The notes below the pieces were generated by a model that was given only the letters and a program-made list of their open reading frames with translations, searched no databases and was not told the origin of the DNA. Source: Epiperipatus broadwayi (Eukaryota; Onychophora; Udeonychophora; Euonychophora; Peripatidae). Taken from it: DNA of 64,000 bases. The stretch's first letter is position 1; the number at the start of each line of letters is the position of its first letter. The stretch spans positions 947,501 through 1,011,500 of the forward strand of contig JAQFVV010012546.1 of the NCBI GenBank assembly GCA_028023455.1, read 5' to 3'. Below are positions 23,621 through 34,787 of the stretch, piece by piece. The position numbers were made by a program, and so were the translations under genes.

Positions 23621-23889
23621 AAAATAAATAACAATTTGTGTCAATTGTTAATACAGAGTTTCTTTAATATAAATAATATTTCCAAGCGCTTTCAACTCTT
23701 ACGAGTCCTTATCAAGGCAAATACAATGAAATGTTAAATTCATCACCTAAGAGAAAATAGATTTTTTTACACTGCCTTGATAAGGACTCGTAAGAGTTGA
23801 AAGTGCTTAGAAATATTATTTGTTATTATTTTATTTATATTAAAGAAACTCTGTATTAACAATTGACACGAATTGTTATTTTATTTTAT
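23621..23889. mobile_element. Family D palindromic repeat with hammerhead-like arms
   Basis: Arms of about 100-115 bp (23621-23719 and 23774-23889) are reverse complements around a spacer of about 54 bp. Each arm contains, in the outward direction, CCTTGATAAGGACTCGTAAG followed by AGTTGAAAG. This reads as a degenerate core (TTGATAA for CTGATGA), stem II GGACTC-GTAA-GAGTT, GAAA, and the palindrome AGCGCT in the left arm (23685-23690). Confidence 0.6.
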
Positions 23890-24415
23890 TTAAAAAGGAA
23901 AAAGAAAGATCTACTTTTCGTGAAATAATAGAAGTAAATAGAAATCCTTTTAAAAAGTAATTAAAATTAGTCATTTGAATATCTAATGCTTGTATTACAT
24001 GCTTAACATTTTTCTCTCTAAAGAATTCAAATTTTTGTTTAAAGTTTTTAGTTTGCTACAAGATAATTTTTATCAGCTATGAGTTTGATAACGGTAAATA
24101 AAAGATTTTTTTTTTAGTTTACTAACCTGAAATAAAATAAATTTGAAAAAAATGCTTTAACTTATAAAAAGAAAAACTTTTGCAGCTGTGTTTAAAAAAG
24201 AGGAAAACTATATTTTTTTAAAAATTGTCAATTTAATCATACATAGAGAGTCTACTCCAAATCATTAACATAAAAGAAAACCAATTGTAAAAATATTTCT
24301 ATTTCTATTTATGAATGATGTTATAAACGTAAAATATCTTCATCAAAATTTAAAGTGCTCTTAATTGTTGAAAAAACTCAAGTTTTTATTGCAGCTGATA
24401 GTAAAACATTAAACA
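23890..24415. other. AT-rich spacer
   Basis: Nothing recognised. Confidence 0.5.
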
Positions 24416-24427
24416 AAAATGTAGTTG

Positions 24428-24531
24428 TCTAGCGTTGTTAGCCGTGAGGTCATCGCAACCGCCTTGCGAGCAAATAGTTGGTTGTAGACGGTTGTGGGTT
24501 CGCGTACCGGTCGATGCTATGACATATGGGA
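24428..24531 (+). mobile_element. Family S SINE, subfamily 2
   Basis: Head GCGTTGTTAGCCGTGAGGTC, box B GTGGGTTCGCGTACCGG, end CGATGCTATGACATATGGG then A's. TSD aaaaatgtagtt at 24416-24427 and 24532-24543. The CACATG motif seen in other copies reads CATATG here. Confidence 0.9.
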
Positions 24532-25239
24532 AAAAATGTAGTTATTCCACCGTTATTTTTTAAAGTTGCTTGAATTTGTTTTTAAATCGGTGTTTATATC
24601 TATATACAAAAAGTTATTTGGCATAATTTATAAATTCATTCGTGTGATAACATGATATGCAGTTTAAATCTAGGCTTAATAAAATATGACTCCCTCCCCA
24701 ATTTTAAACAAGGTAATGACTTTTTTTAAATTCTGACCCATAATCAATCTAGAAATGCATCTAATTATTGTTTAGTAGATGATTGTGTTTTAAAATGTAA
24801 AACAAAGAAAGGAATCTAAACCCCCCATGATTTGAAACTTGTCAATCTAACGGGTAATGCCTTTTATTTCCATATTCATATTAGGAGACATAGTGGAAAC
24901 GATTTGCCCTGCAGTGGGCCATATAAAAGTCCTTTTTATTGATTTATTCACATAAAGTAATATCCTGATAATGACATTCATTATATATATGGTAATAAAA
25001 ATAAATTAAATTAATGAAATTATATATATATATTGTAACCTAAATAAAGTAGTCCAAAACATATATATAAGAATTATAAACAAATTAAAATAACAATGTA
25101 TTATTACAGGTATATGGAAATCACGTGAAGTGAGTACACTAGTAATTCAATAAAATATAACTCAGGTCTACAGGCAGTAGATCTTATCCACTTTCATTTC
25201 TTGGTTTGATGTTAAGTGCATGTTTAAACAAATACTAAG

Positions 25240-25340
25240 TGAATATGGTCTAGCAGGGCGCCACTAGATTATCTGAATCTAGACACGGTTATATCTGATA
25301 ACCTTTCACATATACCGGGTTTGAATCCCTTTTTGGTACT
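25240..25340 (+). repeat. tRNA-like sequence with two successive hairpins
   Basis: Box A-like TGGTCTAGCAGGG (25247-25259) and a strong box-B-like GGGTTTGAATCCC (25317-25329) lie about 58 nt apart. Between them are two hairpins, CTAGATT-ATCTG-AATCTAG and GGTTAT-ATCTG-ATAACC, with the same loop. The acceptor halves do not pair, so it is not a functional tRNA gene; a SINE head or tRNA pseudogene is likeliest. Confidence 0.45.
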
Positions 25341-28300
25341 TTATTTCTAATAAAAATGAGAGATTTTGCTTTTTGAGCCATATCACTATAAGCACTAATA
25401 GTTAGGTAAAAGTAAAACATCTTTAAACCAAAGTGGAGTATATTAGACATAAATCATTTCTCAGATCTTAACATAACAAATGTGTTTCAATATTTTATAA
25501 GTTCACTAGCTCAGATTATATATAACTAATTTAGGATGGCAATTCACTCATCCTTGCATGAAATAGATGATGGGATGTGGTGATAATAATACTAAGAAAT
25601 CGCTAAATATTATAAAATCAATATTTATTTATGGCCTTTAAACAGTTAAACAGCTCATTAATTAAAACGTTGATGATGATGATGATGATGATAATAATAA
25701 CGATAATGACAAGGGTTTCAACTACAGCTCTAGGACTAAGCCTAAACATAAAACTAAATTTTATAAAGAAATGCATAATTATTGCTTAATTTTAGCATAC
25801 TTAATTATATCTTAAATAACCAATATTCAACCATTGATGATGATGAATAATCACACTTAACCAAGACTACACTTAATGAAATATATACGCCTCGTTTAAT
25901 AAAACAAACTAATATTTATTACTACATTTCTAACATATACAGAAAAATTTCTAGATAAATATGAAAATTGACATGAATAATAATAATAATTGATTATATA
26001 ACAATCCTCAGATTAATTTTAAGTTCTTCCCCCTTTCCCTTCAAATGTATTTTGTGTTAAGTTGGACGTCACATTAACCATGAAAAGTATTTCAAGACAA
26101 AAAAATATTATCTGCTCATTAACACACATACTTTAAAATCCAACATGTAAATAGAATGTAAAAAAAAATATGTTAGTAAAATTGAAAGAGCAAGTTTTAG
26201 AAAAAAGTTTTAAATTATTTTCTCCCCCTCCCTTCCAAGCGCTGAAATCTATACTGAACTTGAAACAAAATAATCTAATATTCTAATACTACTCATTATT
26301 CCACATTCACTTCCAATTATACACATATAAAAATATTATTATGTATGTGCGTGTTTTATCCCATAATAACAAAATATTATTTAAAACCAAAATAATAATA
26401 TATTAGTTAAAACTAAAATCATAATACCATAAAAAAAAATAAAAAAAAATTGTTTTACATATTAATATTGTAAAATTAATAATCAAATCATTTTATACAT
26501 TCAAGATCATTTATGAAGCTCAAAGTTATTTTAGTAAGACATTCTTGTTTTAATCGATCTGAATAGTCTTTAAAGTTCTTTAACTAAAATATACCACTTT
26601 ATTGCTAAAATGTTTCTTAAGACTGATATCATAAAGAAAATAGATATAAAAAGTCATATTACCGATCTTTTTGTTTGTGGCGAATTTCCAAGGGTTCAAA
26701 CTTGTCTATATTTCTGCAGCTACTATGTGGGAACAATCTCTTTCTTGAGGTGTATAACTATTTAATGATGATGACTCTATTGAGGTTATTTGCTTTAGCG
26801 GACAATTTGGAAATCATTATATTAATTTTTCTTCTCTTCCTGTCAAGCATGTGGATGAAATACAGCAGTTGTTTTCACATTTATAAATTTTCTTGAGTTT
26901 AAAATCAGTTGTTGGAACAATTAATTGGACTTGATGATTAATATTTATCAGTAGATTAATTCATCTTCTTTGAATGCAGGTGAATGCTTTCTTCCTTCTA
27001 TTAAAAACATCTTATTTCTCTGGTCAGTTGAAAGGTGTAGAATATTATTTTAGACACATCTTTTCTTTCCTATGTGATGTGCAGCTTCCTCCAGATGGTC
27101 AGTAAATGGAATATACATATAATTTTTCTAGCCCACCATCTCTTATATTTTCAACGTTCAATATTATAGTTTAATAATCTAAATCAATCACAATAATAAT
27201 AAATCAAAACAGCTTTTTATATCCAATTTTTAGCTACCTTAACCAATCAGAGATAGCATCACTTGCTATTTTTGGACAAATTTGTTTTAATTAGATCTCT
27301 AATTTATTTTCAACCAAAGTATTTTTTAACTGAAAAGTTTAATCCTTTTTCCAGACACTTTTGTTTTTTAAAAAAAAAATAGACTCAATTCTTATTTCCT
27401 TTCTTTTGTTTTTTTCTTTCTTTTTAACATCCAGGTAACACTTCAAATCTTTGAGCTTCCTTTCTATAGATCTTGAGATAAGACAATTTCAAAATTTAAA
27501 ATAGACTCATTATAAGTTTCCAAAGTGACAATCATTTACAAAAAAAAAATTACTACAAAGATCGATATCTGATTAAACAGATTTCCTGTTTTAACAAAAA
27601 AAATTGTACAAAAAAAAAATAATTTAACAGATTTAATACTTCCTTTTCTTTCAATATTTAGGAAATGTAAAATTTTGTATGTAATGTACACACATCCTGC
27701 ATTCTTTCAAATCATTCATAAACTAACCTTAAATACTATAATTGCTAGCTTAGTAATTATAAACCAATTATTTAATTAAGTCTGTAATTTTTAAATCCCA
27801 CTTATAATTAAAGAAAAGCAAAATAAAAGTATAGAATAAGACATTAAAATTGATCAAGCATAGGTTAGTTTTAAAGAAAGTTAAAATGTTGAATATTTGA
27901 AATATAAAACAAATAAATAATTTACACATACATTGCCTATATGTATGCATTATAACTTTGCTTTTTAACAGAAAATTTAAATATTAAATAGTTTAAATGT
28001 GTGTATTACCTTTCTATCAACACACACACAAATAAAGCATATAATTGTTGTCCCATTCTTTCTGTTTAAAGCTTTTAGAACTGGACCTTGTAGGGTTTAA
28101 ACTTGGATGCCCTACAGCTTCATTTATGGTTATATAAAATGTGATGATGATTTTGTTTGACCTTTTCTACATGCACATTACTATAAATTTGGCTAGTGAC
28201 CAAATTGTAATGGCACAATATATATACAAAGCTAAATCAGTTGCTAAAGCAAGAACAAATTTGAGCATCTGTCTGAAGGTTTGTAATGATGGTATAAAAT

Positions 28301-30013
28301 AAGATGTGAGTATTTTTATCATTAAGCTTGTATACAAAATATATTCTGATTTGCAACTTCTTTATTCTTTCAATATTTAGTAACAGTCTTCAGCTTTCAA
28401 TGACAATAACCAACCAGATTATTACAACAGAAATTTTAAATGTTTTAATTTCATATATTTTTTTTTTAATTTACATAAATGTCTACATCAATACATACCT
28501 AAACATGTCTCTATTGTGCAAAAATAAAATTAGTTTGAATTTAGCCTATTTACTTTAGATGTTATATCATCACCACCCCTTCTGTTTTAGTGGTGTTTTA
28601 TACTGGTTACAGTTTAGACAGATGGAAATTTAAATTGTTTTTAGCAAAAAATTGTATTTTTTTTAATATAAGTTTTAAGACAAATACATAAAACTTATTG
28701 TTATTTATGTAAACAATAATAAGAAACAAAAATAAATCAACTGATTACTAAAAAAAATGTGTAGTCTACACAATGGTAAACTTAAATCATCATTTGCAAA
28801 AAATATACTTTGTTTTCTATGTTTTATAACAAATATAATAAAACATATTGTAACTAATGGTGATAATAAGAAGCAAATTTATTTCATTATAATAACTGAT
28901 AATATGAAGGCAATTGACTGACTATAAAAAAACTGTCAATTGAATCGAGATATATAAAAGAAATTTTATATCATTATTTTTACAAATTTATGGTTAATTT
29001 GTTTATACAAATAATTCAATATTTATTATAAATAATACTTATAAAAATCAAATTTCAAGTGATAATTATATAAATCAAACACATATCTTAGGAGAAGTAT
29101 GAGATATTAGAAAGATGAAACACTAAAAAATCACATTGTGGTCATTGTTGGTTAATAAACTCTCAACTATTCTCAAATTTACATAAAACCATTAACAGCA
29201 GAAAATGATTTTTAAATAAGAAATGGGATCAAAATAAAACCTGTCATATTTATTTGTTGAAATCAAAGCATTTGTTAACATTGACTTCCACAGTTAATTA
29301 GTTTATGAAATTAAACACAATTATTTAATAATTTATAAAAATGACAATATAGCTTAATGATAAATAATGTTAATTAAATTCAAAGTGAATTCAGCTAACA
29401 TTTGATTAATAAAACAAGTTGATTAAGAATAGATAATTATTAAGCCACTAGATGATTTTAATTCTGATAATGTTTTGATTTTGTCAAAATGTGATTATTA
29501 TTGATATGTATGATATTTAAATAAAATAATCTATTTGTATATTTACATTAAAGAATATAATTTATTGTAATTTATATGTATAAATTTAAAGTATTAGATA
29601 TTTTTTTTGCTGAAATTTGAGACGTATTTCAGTATGTGGATAAGATGTCAATCATAATGTTTTTTATCTTTTTTTTCTTGTTTAATTTTGAATAGTGAAT
29701 ATGTTAACTTATGAAACATTAACTATGTTCCTATGATAACAATAATATTAATATAATAATGCTTATTATTAACTGTATTGTGAGATTGCACATTGATTTT
29801 ATTCATTTAAAAAAAAATATGTGAATAATAAAGCATATGGTTTGAAAAAAAATATTTTTTTTGGTATATGTTTTATTTTGGTTACTGAATTCATGATAGT
29901 AGATTATAAACTGTATAAATAAATGTTTAATATTTCAAATACATTTGTTTTTTTTTTATTAGTATGATATTATACTAAAATATATGTGTAAAACTATATT
30001 TCCAGTGAAAGAT
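25341..30013. other. Long AT-rich stretch without recognised genes
   Basis: It contains a GAT-type microsatellite (about 25673-25700), ATA runs, and short AT-driven open frames (such as 26675-26896 and 28328-28558) without domains. No similarity to the repeat families of this window was seen. Confidence 0.5.
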
Positions 30014-30177
30014 ATTTATTTTTATATGACGCTATGCATACAATTGTATACATTCAAAGATCAGCCATTCAAGCTAATTGTGCATGCGTCTTCTCACAGA
30101 AGATGCATGCACAATTAGCTTGAAAGGCTGATCTTTGAATGTATACAATTGTATGCATAGCGTCATATAAAAATAAA
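30014..30177. repeat. Family H palindrome (about 80-bp arms)
   Basis: The arms are near-perfect reverse complements meeting at about 30095 with a 3-5 nt loop. The inner 55-60 bp of each arm (TGCACAATTAGCTTGAAAGG...) equals the end of the family H repeat at 30418-30470. Confidence 0.9.
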
Positions 30178-30194
30178 TGCTTATTTACTTATAA

Positions 30195-30475
30195 TTAAGT
30201 TTCACTTATAGTAAATTCTAGACAATTTCACCGACATCATTCATTACAACATTGTAGATAGTAATTTAAAGTGAGAATTCTACTCTCACACTTTACTCAA
30301 CAGTACTTCGGATTTGCTCATATAAAAGAATTTGAGTTGTAGGAATAAGAGGATTCCTTTTATTCCTGCATAAATACTATATCTTGTATTGTGGAGTGAG
30401 GTATTCATTTATTATTTAACACTCGCAGAAGACGCATGCACAATTAGCTTGAAAGGCTGATCTTTGAATGTAGTG
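30195..30475 (+). repeat. Family H repeat, copy 1
   Basis: About 280 bp homologous to the reverse complement of 59762-60040. Shared blocks are TAAATTCTAG, GTAATTTAAAGTGA, AGTATTCATTTATTATT-like and AGCTTGAAA...CTGATCTTT. An internal stem GGAATAAGAGGATTCC-type hairpin is conserved in position. Class unknown. Confidence 0.7.
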
Positions 30476-31785
30476 AAAGATATGGAAAATGTAGTGTAAA
30501 TAGTTTATTTTTATTGAAATGAAAAATAATATTTGTATTATGAAATGTAAATTTTTATTGCATGTAATAATTCTAAAATAATATTTGTTGTGTAATACTA
30601 TTTTTATTAGAGAAATGCTACGGGAAATCACATACGGCATAAAAATAGAGGATTTTTATAGTTACACTGACATCAATAGAGAAATCTTATAAATAGAACT
30701 TAATAGTTTGAACTCAATCATTTCTCTTATTTATGCTTTAAACATAAGCATGTATAAATTTTGTTACATGTTTTTTATTTCCTTTAAAGTATATAATTGA
30801 CTGAACAAAATAGAGGGGTAAGCATCAACATTGTCTGCCCACTGAGAACATTTTATGGGAAAATGACAATTTATTATAAAAGGAAAAAATCATCAAAATT
30901 GTTTCATTATGTCATAAACCATCAGAATATTTTATCCTTTAAAATGGATGTTGTCTATATTTTTAAAATGAAATACAAATGTCAGTAGATGTGTATAAGA
31001 GTCATATTTATCTACGTGTGTATTTTTATTGGATAGATTGATCAAATTTTTTTAAAATATGAATTAGTTTAATTTTCCATCATATTGTCCTACATAAATC
31101 TAGCATCTATTCATTAGTAGTATTTTGAAATAATACTTGCTCATGAAAGAATATCATGTCTTATCATCATAAATATAAACTATTACTTACATGTGTAATG
31201 TCATATAAACCAAATTATTATTATTTAAAGAGTAATTTGGATATATAAATAAAATATCAAAATTGACAAAGTGTATTTTGAATTTAATGATTTTCATGAA
31301 TATATTATGTCTTCTCTGGAACAAATATATGTTATTGGCTTGTAGTTTTAAATAGACATCAGAACTGTGATGCCATTCTGGAAAATAGTATTTAAAGACT
31401 CTCATTCAGTTCATGTGATGTGTTGGCATTATTATTGATATATATATATATATATATGTCTCTCTTCATTTAAAATGTATACTATTTATTGGTATATATA
31501 TATAATTTTAAGTTAAATGGTAATTTATTCACATACAAAATATAAAAGAGTTATGTTTTCCTTAGTTTAAAATCATATTTTGCAGTATAGTAATTATTTT
31601 AATATTTAAAATATATTCATTTTTTTACTGATTTCAAATTAACTTCAGATGTATCATTTATATTGGAAGTTCAAAGAGTTTTTATCATAATAAGAATCCA
31701 TTTTATTTTGTTCTTTTAAATTTCACTAACAAATAACTAGATTCATCTCCGTATTATATATTTAAATATTACATATTCAGTCTGT
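30476..31785. other. AT-rich spacer
   Basis: There is a TA microsatellite near 31438-31456. No gene recognised. Confidence 0.5.
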
Positions 31786-32195
31786 ATTCTGCCCATCCCT
31801 CTTCTGTATAATTAAATGAACATATTAAGATCATGTGTGATAAGTCAGATTGACTTAGGGTCAACATTGGTATCACAATCGTATTGGCATCAACAAGAGC
31901 TTTGAATACTTCATTCTCAGATTTCTAATATATTGATGGCTAAAAAGTTGGAGAGTGGAAAGATTGAAGCTTGTTCATTAAAGTTTGAAGATTTGCTACC
32001 TTAATATAAACTGAGCAGTGATTGTATATATGTGTGTGAGATGGTGATTTGGACCAACAGGTGAATGCTGATTTAGCACAAAATATGTATTCTGGAGATC
32101 ATTTATTTTTTTCACATTTTAGTTGTCATGTGTATCAGTTGTATACGATGGATTGTATAGGTGTGAGGAATTTGAAAGTCTGAGTTCAAGTATCT
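31786..32195 (+). mobile_element. Family A unit, copy A3 (uninverted, most complete layout)
   Basis: Plus-strand order: GCCCATCC, a body with GATTGACTTAGGGTCAACAT, TGGAGAGTGGAAAGATTGAAG and CATTAAAGTTTGAAGAT, the hammerhead-like motif (32051-32096), then the tRNA-like module (GTGTATCAGTTG ... AAAGTCTGAGTTCAAGTATC, about 32129-32192). It is not palindromic, so it shows the natural monomer order: body, ribozyme-like core, tRNA-like end, about 410 bp. TSDs were not identified. Confidence 0.65.
32051..32096 (+). ncRNA. Hammerhead-like motif (family A, copy A3, degenerate)
   Basis: GGACCAA, then CAGGTGA for CTGATGA, a stem II with TGCT/AGCA around GATTT, AAAA for GAAA, ATATGTATTC at the stem III/cleavage position, then TGGAGATC. 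At least three core positions are mutated. It is recognised by alignment with copies A1, A2 and A5. Confidence 0.5.
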
Positions 32196-32199
32196 TATA

Positions 32200-33815
32200 A
32201 ATATATATATTTATAAAGTATAGAAGAAGATATATATTAAACTCTTGTATCTTGGAAAGTATGAACATTCTGCAACCATTTTTGTTTACATAGACATATA
32301 TGATTTTGTATTTGGCATTAAAGAATTGGAGATTGATAAGCATTCACATATTTAAATATGAAACTGAGATCAAGTGGTGATTTATTGTACATTCAATTAT
32401 ATTGTATGTTGTACATATTGATTGTTTATGATCTATTCATCATATGTATAAATGATATTCATTTATTAATAAAATTTAATTTAAATTATATCAAACAAAC
32501 TTGCCTGATTATGATCAAGTCTGCAATATGAATTCATTGATTAATAACATTTGATTGAGACAAAATAAACTAACTATATTATAAAATTTATTTAAAATAA
32601 CTATATCACATAATCCAGAAATCAAATCACAGGATGGGTAAGTAAGCATGGTAATATTAGTATTTTTGTATTGAATTCTATAGTTATTATCTGTCTAGAT
32701 ATAAATTTTATATGATAATCATTCAAATAGGTGTTTGTTTTATCTAAATTATTATTGATTGGGTAGGTACTGTATTAAGTTCATGATTGGTGAATAAATC
32801 TTAATCTTATTCAATTATAAAACTGATAGTAGTATATTTAATTTGGCTACAGCTTTAATTATATTTAAATGTAGTTGATTTCAATCTTAAATCCAATTAG
32901 ATATTAAATTTTAATATTCGTACTTGATTATAATAAAAGGTAATAATTCTTCTTATTTGTTTTGATTGTTACATTATGCAGTTTTAATACATGAAATTTA
33001 AAATAAATTAATATTAGTTAATTGCCCTTAAGTAACGATCCAGTGGAAATCTACTGTGTTTTTATATACTGGTATAATTGAATTTATGGATTCAAGATTC
33101 TTATATGTTTATTGATATTATATCATTAGTAAATATTTTATCATGGTACAAAAGCATAAGTTAGTGTTATTTATCATTTTATTAAACTAGAATTTAAATT
33201 AATTATTGGGTCACATATCTATTTAGATATTATGAACATGTTAAACTTATAGAATATACTAAATTATATTATTTTAATCATTTATGAATTATTTTATTTA
33301 GATATAAACATTGTTAAATTTAGTACAAACTTATATTATTATAAGCAATGTTTGCTTCATTAGTTATATTAGAATGTGGTTGTTGAATAATTTATTATTT
33401 TTCAATTTATTATAAATAAAATATATCATAAGTATATATCATATTGGGGCAAAGATATTTGATTTAATTGATTAATTTTAATCTATTTTAAGTAATGTTT
33501 GTATTTAGGGCAGTTAAAATTATGATTTTCATTGTTTTCTGTTTATTTGAAATGCTATTGGAACTCATGATACTATAAAAAGATTATCATCCCTGTTTTG
33601 TTTTAGTATAGTTAACAGTCAGATATGTGATTAGATAAAGGGTTACTTTAAATACTGAATGATTATTTATTTATTAGCATTCATTAAGCTTAGTATATTA
33701 TACTTATTTTGTTAAGAATGATGCTATTATTCAAGGGTAATATAAAATTAGTATTATTTTTATTTGATTTACATTTTATTCATTTATAAATGATGCTCAT
33801 CTTCAGGGCTCATTT
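32200..33815. other. AT-rich spacer
   Basis: No gene or repeat recognised. Confidence 0.5.
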
Positions 33816-33819
33816 TCAT

Positions 33820-34222
33820 TCTATTACATAGAGTGACCAATGTCAGCTATATTTTTTCAGATTATATGGGAGTTATCATTTCCCAATGCATATTTTCAAT
33901 CTGTTACAAATGCCACCCAAATGATTGATGCTGTAACAGAGGTTAGCACAGACACACATGTTTATTCTATCACAAATAGTACCAGAATTTGCAGGGCATA
34001 ATTAAACAAGATCATTCTATCATGGCCTCATCATATTCAATCTGTTTCAAATAGTTCCCAAATCAGTGGTGCATTAAAGGAAGAGTATACCATCATTTTA
34101 TTTTGTGACAAATGGTACTCGAACTTTATGGACAATAATAAGAGTTACTTCATCATCATCTTTTCATGTCAGTTATAAACTGGTATCCAAACCTGTAAGG
34201 CAAATTTTTATTCTGTCACAAT
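33820..34222 (+). repeat. Degenerate minisatellite, roughly 60-75 bp spacing
   Basis: Six to seven diverged units share TTCTGTCACAAAT, then GGTACCCAAA, then GGGCAT-type motifs. Starts fall near 33831, 33895, 33963, 34038, 34101, 34163 and 34211. Units differ by many substitutions, so the array is old. Confidence 0.55.
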
Positions 34223-34452
34223 ATTAATATAAAAATTAACAATATATTTGAAATAATAATAATAATAATAAATAATTAAAAAATATACACTTGAATCACT
34301 AAAAATATATGCCTTTATATTGAAAATATATTATATTAAACATTTAATATATAGGGTATATGAGCACAGACTTTCAGACGACCTATCACTCTCCACTCTA
34401 TCTAATAACACTGAAACACTCAAGCACATATATGCTAAAAAGATAAATAATC

Positions 34453-34497
34453 ACCAATATACATATTTATGCTAAACCAGCAATCATCAGTTGGTCC
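34453..34497 (-). ncRNA. Hammerhead-like motif (family A, copy A4a)
   Basis: Minus strand: GGACCAA, intact CTGATGA, stem II TTGCT/AGCAT around GGTTT, then TAAA (GAAA with G12 mutated), ATATGTAT at stem III, then A and TTGGT. Stem I ACCAA/TTGGT is intact. One core base is wrong. Confidence 0.6.
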
Positions 34498-34685
34498 AGA
34501 TTATCAACTCCCACACATATATACTATAAGTGCTCAGATATATATTAATATAGACAATCTTCATACTTTAATGGACAGGCTCTAATCTACTACACACTCC
34601 AACTCTTCAACCATCCATCCAATTCAAAATCTGATGATGAAATGCTCAAACACTTATAGTATATATGTGTGGGAGATGATAATCT

Positions 34686-34725
34686 GGACCAACTGATAAT
34701 TGCTGGTTTAGCATGAAATACCTAT
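34686..34725 (+). ncRNA. Hammerhead-like motif interrupted by LINE insertion (copy A4b)
   Basis: GGACCAA, CTGATAA (34693-34699), stem II TTGCTGGTTTAGCAT, GAAA (34715-34718), TACCTAT. The missing second stem I strand ATTGGTGATT lies at 37042-37051 beyond the LINE. The LINE therefore entered at the stem III/cleavage region. Confidence 0.65.
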
Positions 34726-34787
34726 CATCATCATCATCATCAACCATTATCAATCCACTGCAGGGTGAAGGTCTCTCCAAGTTTAAT

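Noticed and set aside
25673-25700. GAT microsatellite as a LINE tail
   Set aside because: No RTE 3' UTR sequence (CCTGCAGTGGATTG) precedes it on either strand.
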